The notes: a model not told the origin generated them from the letters alone. Positions 7,199 to 14,736 are shown, counted from the first letter of the stretch. The stretch is 20,067 bases of DNA from an uncultured Lentisphaeria bacterium (GCA_913042885.1 CAJWLW010000060.1:1-20067), one strand, 5' to 3'. Program-made: numbers and translations.

Positions 7199-8596
7199 GT
7201 GATGGACCTGCATCTCACCGACGACCTGGATAAGCTTCATACGATGATGTCCGAGGCGTACACTCGGACGAAAGGCGGCGAACCTCCGCCGGCTTTGAAT
7301 ATCGACATTGCACCCAGCGCCACACCAACGGTTGACGCGGTGACACCAGCCGCAGCGTCTGCGGACGCAGTGAAAGAACCGACAGCGGAGATGCCGGATG
7401 CCGGCATTGCCCTGGCTACTATCGATGCCGAATTCAACTGGAATCGGTTGCCTTCGCTCAGCGGCGTCGAGGCGATGTCGGGAAACGACGTTCTCAAGCT
7501 GATGGCCGATTTGCTGGCCGGCGTGCGGGACCTGGGTGTCAGCGATCTCCGTATTTCCCCGGGATCCAAGCCCTGTGTGATTCACGACAGGGAGATGCGA
7601 TTCTTTGGCGATTGCATCCTGACTGCCGCAGCTGCTGCGAAGCTCAACACGATCCTGCTGACCCCGCAACTGCGGGGCAGGTTCGACGAGTCCCAGGAAG
7701 TCAACTACGCGATGTCACTGTCCGACGACAAGCGTATTCGCGTCAATCTGATGCAGCAGCACCACGGCATCATTGGGACCTACCATTTCGTGCCGACTTC
7801 TATCTTGAGCCTGCAGGAGCTTGGGTTCGTCCATGAAAAGGTCATTTGCCGTCTGCTCAACTACCAGCACGGCCTGATTCTCGTATCGGGTCGTTCGGGA
7901 CATGGCAAGACTTCGACGTTGGCGGCAATGATCGACATTGTCAATTCTCAGCGGCGGGCTTTCATTTCGTGTATTGAGGATCCCATCGAGATCGTGCACG
8001 CACCGAAGCATTCGATCATCTCACAGCGGGAAATCGGCGTCGACTCGTTAACGTACAAAACGGCCATCACAACGGCGATGCGCATGTGCGCCGACTTGAT
8101 CACCATCGGCGACCTTCGTGACCTGGAATCTTTGCGTCTGGCCTTCAAAGCCGCGGAAGCCGGGCACCTGGTGATCGGCACGGTGAATACCGGCGACGTC
8201 GAATCGACACTCAACTTTTTGCTCGAAGCGGTGCCGTCACCCAACCAGCAGGACGTGCGCGAACGCATTGCGGATGTCATCCGCGGCATTGTTTGCCAGC
8301 AATTGGTGCCGCTGCAGACCGGCGGCCTGGTGCTCGCCACCGAAATTCTCGTCAACAACGACCAGACGTTGCAACTGATACAGCAGGGGCAGACGCAGGA
8401 ATTGCGTACGGTCATGGAGGCCGGCAACGCCCAGGGCATGCATTCAATGTCCCAGTCCATCTATGCTTTGTACGAGAATGAACTGATCTCCGCCGAGTCG
8501 GCGCTGGCGCACCTGCGGGACAAGGAACTGATCAAACGCATTGTGACCAAGCAATTCGACGAAGCAATGGCTGTGTTCGACGCTAACAAGAACTGA
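7199..8596 (+). CDS. Divergent PilT/PilU-family motor ATPase (first of a tandem pair)
   Basis: A 465-aa secretion-type ATPase, presumably a cytoplasmic hexamer powering pilus retraction or a related machine. Order of parts: a short helical segment, an Ala/Pro-rich linker (about residues 25-70), a PAS-like N-domain (LGVSDLRISPGSKP), then the ATPase core. Walker A is GRSGHGKT (231-238). The Asp box IEDPIE is intact (D261). The Walker B region reads IGDLRDLES with D305 where PilT has the catalytic Glu, and the His box reads GTVNT with N330 replacing His. GTG-ATG at 7199-7204 has no Shine-Dalgarno sequence, so the native start is probably upstream at 7073. The two substitutions suggest reduced or altered ATP hydrolysis. 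Family membership is sure; the exact role is not. Confidence 0.85.
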   Translation: MMDLHLTDDLDKLHTMMSEAYTRTKGGEPPPALNIDIAPSATPTVDAVTPAAASADAVKEPTAEMPDAGIALATIDAEFNWNRLPSLSGVEAMSGNDVLKLMADLLAGVRDLGVSDLRISPGSKPCVIHDREMRFFGDCILTAAAAAKLNTILLTPQLRGRFDESQEVNYAMSLSDDKRIRVNLMQQHHGIIGTYHFVPTSILSLQELGFVHEKVICRLLNYQHGLILVSGRSGHGKTSTLAAMIDIVNSQRRAFISCIEDPIEIVHAPKHSIISQREIGVDSLTYKTAITTAMRMCADLITIGDLRDLESLRLAFKAAEAGHLVIGTVNTGDVESTLNFLLEAVPSPNQQDVRERIADVIRGIVCQQLVPLQTGGLVLATEILVNNDQTLQLIQQGQTQELRTVMEAGNAQGMHSMSQSIYALYENELISAESALAHLRDKELIKRIVTKQFDEAMAVFDANKN

Positions 8597-8613
8597 CCAA
8601 ACGCATTGTGACC
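8525..8613 (+). repeat. 24-bp imperfect direct repeat around the end of the first pilT-like gene
   Basis: GAACTGATCAAACGCATTGT plus GACC at 8525-8548 recurs at 8590-8613 with one mismatch (T to C), at a 65-bp offset. The first copy encodes ELIKRIVT near the C-terminus. The second copy is in a different frame and supplies the TGA stop of the gene. This looks like a short tandem duplication that set or moved the stop codon. Confidence 0.85.
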
Positions 8614-8645
8614 CGGAAATTACGGCAGGTCGGTGGGATAAAACG

Positions 8646-9773
8646 ATGGCTACAGTAGATAAATATCTGGCGGCATTGCTGAAGAACAACGGCACAGACC
8701 TGCACCTGACGGTGGGCTTGCCGCCGACTTTACGCGTTGATAAACAGATGGTCGCCTTCAATGTCCCGGCCCATTCGACTGACGAAATGCAGTCGATCCT
8801 TACCCAGATATGCAGCGAGGAACTGTGGGCCGAGTTTCAACAGCAACGGGACAGCGACTTTGTCTACCAACTAGCCACTGGTGAGCGCTTCCATTGCAAC
8901 CTTTTCTTTGACTTCAACGGCGTCGGTGCCATTTTTCAGCGCATCCCGTCGGAGATTCCGACTTTTGCAGATCTGCAATTGCCGAATGTTCTGGAGTCCA
9001 TATGTCAATACCAGGAAGGTCTGATCTTCGTGACCGGGCCGTCCGGCAGCGGCAAATCGACCACCTTGGCGGCGATGGTCGACTACATCAACGAGAACTA
9101 CGGCAGGTTCATACTTTCCCTGGAATCGCCGATCGAGTTTATCTACACCAACCGCCGTTCGATCATCGCGCAGCGTGAAATCGGCACGCACTGCGAAACA
9201 CTCGAGGAGGCGTTGCGCAATGCCATGCGATCGAGCCCGGATGTCATCCTCATTTCCGACGAGCTCGAGGATCCGGCCTGCATCAAGCTCGCCTTGACCT
9301 GTGCATCGATGGGGACGCTTGTCCTGTGCTCGGCGCACACCAGCAATGCCGGCAAGGCGCTGGAACGTCTGATCACGATGTTTCCCGTCGATGAACGCGT
9401 GCAGATCGAGTTGATGCTCGCCAAGACTCTGGTCGGGGTAGTCGCCCAGATTCTTTGCGACAGGGCCGACGGCCAGGGAAAGGTCCCGGCTCACGAGATT
9501 GTCATGCGCTGCGAGACGCTTTCGAATATCGTGCGGCAGGGTGAAATTCTCAATCTGCGCAACTATATCAATGACGAGATCGAAGGCATGCAGTCATTTG
9601 ATGCCTGCCTGCGTCAGATGTTGGCAGAAAACCGGGTGAGCCCGCCGGAGGCGTACATGCATGCTGCCAACAAGACCGAATTCGCGGAGTATCTGCCGGA
9701 ACGGACTTATTTTGGTGCCGATGGTCGTGCGGCGTCTGCGGTGGCCGAAGAGGAGGACAATCGGCCGACCTGA
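8646..9773 (+). CDS. Divergent PilT/PilU-family motor ATPase (second of the pair)
   Basis: 375 aa, the usual PilT/PilU length. The PAS-like N-domain begins VDKYLAALLKNNGTDLHLTVG, and the ATPase core has Walker A GPSGSGKS (131-138). The Asp box reads LESPIEF with S161 instead of Asp. The Walker B region reads ILISDELEDP, with E206 aligned to the catalytic Glu but with one extra residue before it. The His box AHT keeps H231, while the preceding Gly-His became Gly-Thr (T224). The C-terminal LVGVVAQIL and NIVRQGEI match the PilT C-terminal helices. GGTGGG lies about 8 nt before the ATG. It follows the first ATPase gene by 49 nt, as pilU follows pilT in pilus loci, but no other pilus gene is in the window. 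Confidence 0.88.
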   Translation: MATVDKYLAALLKNNGTDLHLTVGLPPTLRVDKQMVAFNVPAHSTDEMQSILTQICSEELWAEFQQQRDSDFVYQLATGERFHCNLFFDFNGVGAIFQRIPSEIPTFADLQLPNVLESICQYQEGLIFVTGPSGSGKSTTLAAMVDYINENYGRFILSLESPIEFIYTNRRSIIAQREIGTHCETLEEALRNAMRSSPDVILISDELEDPACIKLALTCASMGTLVLCSAHTSNAGKALERLITMFPVDERVQIELMLAKTLVGVVAQILCDRADGQGKVPAHEIVMRCETLSNIVRQGEILNLRNYINDEIEGMQSFDACLRQMLAENRVSPPEAYMHAANKTEFAEYLPERTYFGADGRAASAVAEEEDNRPT

Positions 9774-9777
9774 CTGT

Positions 9778-9821
9778 GATTGTTCAAACCATGAACAACC
9801 ACGGTCGACTTGGATTGTTCA
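9778..9821. promoter_or_regulatory. Three TTGTTCA sites downstream of the pilT-like pair
   Basis: TTGTTCA (9780-9786) and TGAACAA (9792-9798) form a perfect 7-bp inverted repeat with a 5-nt gap. A further direct GATTGTTCA stands at 9813-9821, matching 9778-9786. There is no T-run after the hairpin, so a terminator is less likely than a binding site for a dimeric regulator of the next gene, which starts at 9918. The function is a guess. Confidence 0.4.
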
Positions 9822-9917
9822 CCATTCTGCCGGCGACGAGCATGAAATACTGTATCTTGTACGTGTTACGTCAACCGTTTCCCGCCCGCACTTTGATTAT
9901 CCCCGCGGACTTTCTGT

Positions 9918-10850
9918 ATGCCAGCTTCTCCTGCTGACCAATCTCTTGCTGATACACCGGATCCCGGCCGGCTACGGGCGTGGTTGGCGCTGCTGCGACC
10001 ACCGAACCTTTTCACCGTCCCCGGTGACCTGGTTGCCGGCTTTGCCGTAGCAGGCGGCGTTGGCGCCGGTCTGTGGTCGCGTCTGCCATGGGTTGTGGCT
10101 GCCTCACTCCTGCTCTACGCCTCCGGCCTTCTGCTGAATGACTGGTGCGACCGCGACGTCGACGCGCAGGAGCGTCCGTCACGTCCGATCCCCGCGGGAC
10201 TGGTCCTGCCAAACACTGTGCTGGCCGCGGCCGGTGCATTCGGGTTGGTTGCCGTTGCGTTGGCTGCCGGTGCCGGTGCCATGGCTGTGGCGATGGCCGT
10301 GTTGTTGCTCGTTTTGATCGTCTTCTACAACACCGCCGCGCGCCGGTATGCCTGGCTTGGCGTGACGGTGATGGGGTTGTGCCGCGGCGTCAATGTCCTG
10401 CTCGGGGCCGCGGCGGTCGGCTGTCCAGAGACCTATCCGCAGGAGCTCGTCTTTGCTGCTGCACTTGCCGCGCTGTACATCATCGTGGTGGCAACGGTGG
10501 CTATCAACGAAGCGGTGCGCCTGCCGCCGCGACCGGCTATTCTGCTGCTGCCGCTCTTTCCGATCGCGTTGCTGCTGGGCGGTGCGCGGGGATTGGCGGG
10601 CGCCGGCGGCATTGGCACCTGGGCTGTCTGGCTGTTGTTCACCACCGGCACGCTTGTTCTCACTGCGCGCCTGTGGCGCAACACCGACTATCTTCGGACC
10701 CCAGCGTACGTCGGCAGTTTGATCGGTAATCTGATTTTCATGCAGGCTTTCTGGATCGCGGTGGCGGGTGCCAACTGTTTCTGGCTCGCGGGCGTACTCG
10801 TTCTGTGGCCGCTCGGCAACCTGGTCGCGCGTTGGTTTTACGCCAGTTAA
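9918..10850 (+). CDS. UbiA-family membrane prenyltransferase, EboC-like
   Basis: 310 aa, almost entirely hydrophobic, with roughly eight or nine membrane helices. The N-terminal LLRPPNLFTVPGDLVAGFAV and the first Asp-rich motif NDWCDRDVDAQERPSRPIP (N74 onward) identify the UbiA superfamily, which moves isoprenoid chains onto acceptors within the membrane. GLCRGVNVLLGAA is also typical. The second Asp-rich motif of classical UbiA enzymes is not evident: the corresponding region reads VVATVAINEAVRLPPRP (around residue 192). That pattern resembles the EboC-type branch. Start ATG at 9918-9920, without a strong ribosome binding site. The substrate is unknown, and no partner ebo genes are present in the window. 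Confidence 0.82.
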   Translation: MPASPADQSLADTPDPGRLRAWLALLRPPNLFTVPGDLVAGFAVAGGVGAGLWSRLPWVVAASLLLYASGLLLNDWCDRDVDAQERPSRPIPAGLVLPNTVLAAAGAFGLVAVALAAGAGAMAVAMAVLLLVLIVFYNTAARRYAWLGVTVMGLCRGVNVLLGAAAVGCPETYPQELVFAAALAALYIIVVATVAINEAVRLPPRPAILLLPLFPIALLLGGARGLAGAGGIGTWAVWLLFTTGTLVLTARLWRNTDYLRTPAYVGSLIGNLIFMQAFWIAVAGANCFWLAGVLVLWPLGNLVARWFYAS

Positions 10851-10909
10851 CAGGGACTGTTGCCGTCCGTATGCAAGCCAGGCTGAAGCGTGAACCCTGC
10901 CGGCGGCGG

Positions 10910-11128
10910 CTACGACTGCGAGATCGTCAGGTCGATGCCGGGCGCTTCAAAACCGCCGGTGCGATGGGAGCCGTCGCAGAATGGCTTGTTCCCGGACAGT
11001 CCACAACGGCAAAGCGCGACGTTGTCGCGATCTGTCGTCTGTGTGTTGCCATCGGCATCGACATATGTCGCCTTGCCGCTGATCAGGCACGGGCCGTTTT
11101 CGATAATCGTAACTTTGGTATCTGCCAT
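10910..11128 (-). CDS. CDGSH iron-sulfur domain protein
   Basis: A 72-aa cytoplasmic protein with one complete CDGSH motif, [16 protein letters not shown] (about residues 40-55). Its three Cys and one His ligate a 2Fe-2S cluster of the mitoNEET type. It has no membrane anchor. Small stand-alone bacterial CDGSH proteins are thought to act in electron transfer or Fe-S/redox sensing; the partner is unknown. It lies 57 nt downstream of the LarA-like gene on the same strand and could be co-transcribed with it. It converges on the UbiA-family gene, 59 nt away. Confidence 0.92.
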   Translation of the reverse strand: MADTKVTIIENGPCLISGKATYVDADGNTQTTDRDNVALCRCGLSGNKPFCDGSHRTGGFEAPGIDLTISQS

Positions 11129-11185
11129 AGGATTAACCTGTCAGTTGATGTGACGTTGCCTGCAAAGCGGTGGTGCTGTGATCGT

Positions 11186-12466
11186 TCAATGCTTTCCTGC
11201 CTTGATAGTCTCCTCGAACGACAGCATCTGGCCGCTGTCGTCAAAGGGAATCTCGAACGGCTCGCCCAACGGCACGAGGTTTTCCTGTCCGTCGATGGCT
11301 GCTTGCATGGATTCACTGATCAGAACTTCATCGAGATGCAGCGTGCTGTTTATTCTGACCACGCGGGCGTCGTCAGGTTCAATCATGCCGATCGTATCGA
11401 ACGCCGCTTCGAGCACCCGCTCGTCGGTGTCGAAATGGACTGGAATCCGTCCCTTCTGCGGACCCAGGCCGGTAATGCAGTTCAACCAGGTAGTCTCCGG
11501 AATCAGGCGGTCCACCAGACGCTTCGTTGTGAAGTCCGCAAAGCCGATTCCAACCGCATTGCCTTCGCTTGCTTCAGTCAGATTGCAGACCATGATCCGC
11601 GTCACCGACGGCGTGGTGAACTCCGGCTCACCCGTGTGCATGCGACGGCCGATGATGTTCGAATCCATGCCGGTGCCGCTGATGTTCTTGCCCATGTTGT
11701 CGATGATCAACAGGTCGAGCTCCTCGAACGGCAGCTTTGCCTGCAGCCCCTTCACCTTTTCCAGCAAAGCCCGTTCGCGTTCCTCAAGGTTGTTGCTGAC
11801 GATCGCCTCAATGTGCGCCGTCTGCTCGTAGGCGTTTTCCAGGATGGCGATGCCGAAGTCGATCCGACAATGCCGCCGCACCGCCGCCGCCACCGTCTGG
11901 ATCGTGTGCTCGAAGCCGTGGTGCAACGCTGATTTGTGGCAGGCACTGGCACCCAGACGCTTGCCCAGACCGATCGACCCCATCTTCAGGATGCCGCTCT
12001 CGATGACGCCGCGGAAATCGGTGTGCGTCTTGATGCGGTTCACCAGCACCACATGATCTGCTGCCAGGGCGTTGCGATCGACAAAAACCGGGACGCCGTC
12101 ACTGGTCATATCCACCTGTATCGGTTCTATTTCCGACTGAATGGGGCAGCCCATCGTTTCTTCGGTGATGCCGAGATGCGCCAGCACCGTGCGCTGGCCT
12201 TCGGAAGTAGCGCCGCCGTGGCTGCCCATGGCTGGAAAAATGAATGGTTCGGCGCCATGCGCCAGCAATGTTGCAACGGTCTCGCGGCAGATCGAGTCGT
12301 AAGCGTTGATACCGCGGCTCCCAGCGCCGATTGCGACGTTGGCGCCGGGCTCGATGCCTGTCAGTTCGATGCCTTTTTGCGTCTCGGCGCGAACTGCGGC
12401 CGGCACGTCGTCGAGCATTGGCGCGTCAAACACTTGACGTACCGGGATCATTTTTGGAAAATTCAT
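11186..12466 (-). CDS. LarA-like (DUF2088) protein, lactate-racemase superfamily
   Basis: 426 aa from the ATG at 12464-12466. The N-terminal half matches the lactate racemase N-terminal domain: GANVAIGAGSRG, FPAMGSHGGAT with H83, then VNRIKTHTDFRG and SGILKMGSIGLGKRLGASACH containing H148, K161, K169 and H177. In LarA, His and Lys residues at such places hold the nickel pincer cofactor. The correspondence here is inferred, and the canonical DDxTRP motif of LarA is not seen, so the substrate is probably not lactate. No larB, larC or larE is present. An in-frame TTG at 12515-12517 would add 17 residues but lies almost at the predicted transcription start, so the ATG is preferred. Confidence 0.8.
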   Translation of the reverse strand: MNFPKMIPVRQVFDAPMLDDVPAAVRAETQKGIELTGIEPGANVAIGAGSRGINAYDSICRETVATLLAHGAEPFIFPAMGSHGGATSEGQRTVLAHLGITEETMGCPIQSEIEPIQVDMTSDGVPVFVDRNALAADHVVLVNRIKTHTDFRGVIESGILKMGSIGLGKRLGASACHKSALHHGFEHTIQTVAAAVRRHCRIDFGIAILENAYEQTAHIEAIVSNNLEERERALLEKVKGLQAKLPFEELDLLIIDNMGKNISGTGMDSNIIGRRMHTGEPEFTTPSVTRIMVCNLTEASEGNAVGIGFADFTTKRLVDRLIPETTWLNCITGLGPQKGRIPVHFDTDERVLEAAFDTIGMIEPDDARVVRINSTLHLDEVLISESMQAAIDGQENLVPLGEPFEIPFDDSGQMLSFEETIKAGKH

Positions 12467-12530
12467 GGTTTGGTTTCGTTCGAGGTGGAAAAGGCTGCGT
12501 AGAAATTCCGATTCCAATCAAGTAACCTAC

Positions 12531-12536
12531 ATTATA
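12531..12536 (-). promoter_or_regulatory. -10 element of the LarA-like gene
   Basis: Minus-strand TATAAT, a perfect -10 box, with no good -35 at 16-19 nt. Transcription would start near 12524, leaving a leader of about 58 nt before the ATG at 12466. It overlaps a -10 candidate for mnmA on the other strand. Confidence 0.4.
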
Positions 12537-12538
12537 CT
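12533..12538 (+). promoter_or_regulatory. -10 element of mnmA
   Basis: TATACT on the + strand, in an AT-rich stretch, with a weak or absent -35. Transcription from about 12545 would give a leader of roughly 42 nt for mnmA. It shares four base pairs with the opposing TATAAT. Confidence 0.3.
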
Positions 12539-12586
12539 CATTTTTGAGCCGTTTTTATGTCATTTGACTACAAAAAAGCATAAAGG

Positions 12587-13642
12587 ATGAAAATCGCCGC
12601 CCTGATTTCTGGTGGTGTCGACAGCTCGGTAGCGCTGCACCTGGCAAGGCAGCAGCATCCCGGGGCGGAGTTGTCTGCCTTTTACCTGAAGATCTGGCTG
12701 GAGGACGAGTTGGCGTTTCTCGGGGAGTGCCCGTGGGAAGAGGACCTCGGCTACGCCCGTGCGGTCTGCGAATCTCTTGACGTGCCGCTGTCTGTTGTGT
12801 CGCTGCAGAGCGTCTATTATGAACGCGTCGTCGAGCATACATTGGTGGAATTACGCGCCGGCTGCACACCGAGTCCGGATATCCTGTGCAACCAACGGAT
12901 CAAGTTCGGCGCCTTTTACGACTTCGCCGACCAGCCGTTCGACCTCGTTGTCACCGGGCACTACGCCCGCGTCGAGCAACGGGGCGGGATATTTTATCTG
13001 TTGCGTTCACCGGACGCTGTGAAGGATCAGACCTATTTCCTCTGTAACCTCAGCCAGGAACAACTGGCGCGCGCCTGCTTCCCGATCGGTGGACTGCAGA
13101 AGCAGCGGGTGCGTGAGTTGGCGCATGAGCTCGACCTGCCGAACCGTGACCGCAAGGACAGCCAGGGGATCTGTTTCCTGGGCAAGATCAATTACAACGA
13201 CTTCGTCAAGTTCCATCTCGGCGAAGAGCAGGGCGAGATCATCCGGCGCGACACCGGAGAGGTGCTGGGCGTGCACGAGGGCTTCTGGTTTCACACCATC
13301 GGTCAGCGCCGGGGACTGGGACTGAGCGGTGGACCGTGGTATGTGGTGGGCAAGGACACGGCGCGCAACATCGTTTACATCGGCCATCAGTCGGAGTTGC
13401 AGAAAACGGAACGCGATACGTTCGAGGTAGCGGCAGTGAACTGGATTTCCGGGCTGCCGGAAAAAGAGGACCTGCACCTGAAGATCCGCCACGGCCCCGA
13501 GCTGCAGCCCTGCCGTCTCATCGCGCTGGCGGCTGACCGCTGGCGCGTCGACATGTCCAGGCCCGACACCGGCGTTGCGCCCGGCCAGTACGCGATTTTC
13601 TACGACGACGATATCTGCCTCGGTGGCGGGGTAATCCAGTAA
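12587..13642 (+). CDS. mnmA: tRNA-specific 2-thiouridylase MnmA
   Basis: 351 aa. It activates the wobble uridine of tRNA for Lys, Glu and Gln with ATP and transfers sulfur to make 2-thiouridine. The PP-loop is SGGVDSS (8-14). The catalytic cysteines are C101 in SPDILCNQRIKFG and C196 in DSQGICFLG, with D98 as likely general base. HTIGQRRGLG marks the central domain, and a C-terminal beta-barrel follows. The segment YLKIWLEDE to CPWEEDLGYA (residues 33-57) is longer than in E. coli and resembles the plastid/PVC form. The ATG has AAAGG abutting it, too close for a standard ribosome binding site, but the protein clearly starts here. An 18-nt gap leads to the next gene. Confidence 0.95.
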   Translation: MKIAALISGGVDSSVALHLARQQHPGAELSAFYLKIWLEDELAFLGECPWEEDLGYARAVCESLDVPLSVVSLQSVYYERVVEHTLVELRAGCTPSPDILCNQRIKFGAFYDFADQPFDLVVTGHYARVEQRGGIFYLLRSPDAVKDQTYFLCNLSQEQLARACFPIGGLQKQRVRELAHELDLPNRDRKDSQGICFLGKINYNDFVKFHLGEEQGEIIRRDTGEVLGVHEGFWFHTIGQRRGLGLSGGPWYVVGKDTARNIVYIGHQSELQKTERDTFEVAAVNWISGLPEKEDLHLKIRHGPELQPCRLIALAADRWRVDMSRPDTGVAPGQYAIFYDDDICLGGGVIQ

Positions 13643-13660
13643 CATGCAGGAGGTGAGGGG

Positions 13661-13975
13661 ATGCCGACCGGACAGGACTGCCCGTGGACGATGCTGCCGG
13701 ACTGGTCGCGGATCGGCGGTCTGATGATCGTCTTCTTGGTCTGCGTGCTGCTGTATGCGGCGTGGACGCTATACCTGGTTGTGGTCGTGGCGATCGACGC
13801 CAAGAGCCGTGGTACGGATTGGCTGCCGTGGGGCGGCTGCGTTCTACTGTTCGGCGTGGCAGGTTGGCTGATCTATTGCCTGACCCGGCCGCGGGGGCGC
13901 CTCGTGGCGTGCCGCCATTGTGCCAGGCGGCGTCTGGAACTGAGCAGCCGATGTCCGCACTGCGGTAACGACTGA
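13661..13975 (+). CDS. Small membrane protein with C-terminal zinc ribbon
   Basis: 104 aa. There are two hydrophobic segments, around residues 19-44 and 57-74. The tail carries a CxxC-x10-CxxC set, C84-RH-C87 and C98-PH-C101, expected to bind zinc. By the positive-inside rule (RPRGR after the second helix) the zinc ribbon should face the cytoplasm. It has a strong ribosome binding site, AGGAGGTGAGGGG, just before the ATG and follows mnmA by 18 nt, so it is probably co-transcribed. I do not recognise a named family. It converges on the minus-strand TVP38-like gene with 8 nt between the stops. Confidence 0.8.
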   Translation: MPTGQDCPWTMLPDWSRIGGLMIVFLVCVLLYAAWTLYLVVVVAIDAKSRGTDWLPWGGCVLLFGVAGWLIYCLTRPRGRLVACRHCARRRLELSSRCPHCGND

Positions 13976-13983
13976 GCGAGCGG

Positions 13984-14736
13984 TCAGGCGGGCGGCCCCG
14001 TGTCGGTTGTTGCATCGTCGTCGTCGTTATCTTCGGACGATTCGGACTTTTCAATTTTGCGGTAGAGATCGCGGTAGCGGACGTAAAGCGCGTATGCCAG
14101 GACACAGGATACGGCGTAGAGCATAGCGCCGAGCATGACCATGAAAGTCTGGTCCTTCTGGACGCCGGTGCCGATCAGGCAGAAGATGAAGTTGTGTGGG
14201 AACTGCGCGACGATCGTCGCACCGATGAACGGTACCGCCCGCATCGAACTGACGCCCGCCAGCAGGTTGACGATGATGTTGCTGCTTATCGGGAACCAGC
14301 GAATGATCAGTGTCGAGGTAAAGGGATTGTCGGCGATCAGATCGTCGATGCGCCGCCAGCGGTCGGAGAGTTTGCGGGCGACGAGGGCGCGGCCAAGGTA
14401 GCGGGCGTAGAAGAAAGGCACGGCGGAGCCGACCGTCGACGCTACCATTGTCAGCACGAGGCCGTAGGTAAGACCGTACAAATAGCCGGCCGCCATGGCG
14501 ATGATTTGCTTCGGAAATCCCAGGCTCGTCAGCAGTGTCGCGATCAGAAAAAAGAGGATGGGGCCGTGCGTGGTTTCGGGGCCGAGGGCTTCCTTGAGAG
14601 CCTTGTAATCGCGAATGTAATCATCCAGGCCGAGACGTTCGAAGACAATCCAGACGACTGCCAGGGCAACTGCGATCACCACACCGTTGACGATGAGGCG
14701 GCGCGGTCCGGGATCCTTTGGAGTGTCGATTGCCAT
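13984..14736 (-). CDS. TVP38/TMEM64 (VTT domain, DedA-superfamily) membrane protein
   Basis: A 250-aa inner-membrane protein. A first helix (about residues 14-32) is followed by the VTT domain: TSLGFPKQIIAMAAGYLYGL, GSAVPFFYARYLGR and FPISSNIIVNLLAGVSSMRA match the conserved glycine-rich and re-entrant segments. DedA-superfamily members are linked to flipping of phospholipids or undecaprenyl phosphate across the membrane; which lipid this one handles is not visible. The C-terminus is a hydrophilic acidic tail (SESSEDNDDDDATTD). Start ATG at 14734-14736, with no strong ribosome binding site. It is divergent from the glycan cluster, so a role in lipid carrier recycling would fit but is only inference. 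Confidence 0.87.
   Translation of the reverse strand: MAIDTPKDPGPRRLIVNGVVIAVALAVVWIVFERLGLDDYIRDYKALKEALGPETTHGPILFFLIATLLTSLGFPKQIIAMAAGYLYGLTYGLVLTMVASTVGSAVPFFYARYLGRALVARKLSDRWRRIDDLIADNPFTSTLIIRWFPISSNIIVNLLAGVSSMRAVPFIGATIVAQFPHNFIFCLIGTGVQKDQTFMVMLGAMLYAVSCVLAYALYVRYRDLYRKIEKSESSEDNDDDDATTDTGPPA

Noticed and set aside
10805..11932. Long + strand open frame (375 codons) opposite the CDGSH and LarA-like genes
   Set aside because: It is the antisense of two clearly recognisable proteins, and its translation is rich in Arg, His and Cys without domain motifs; a by-product of GC-rich codon use.
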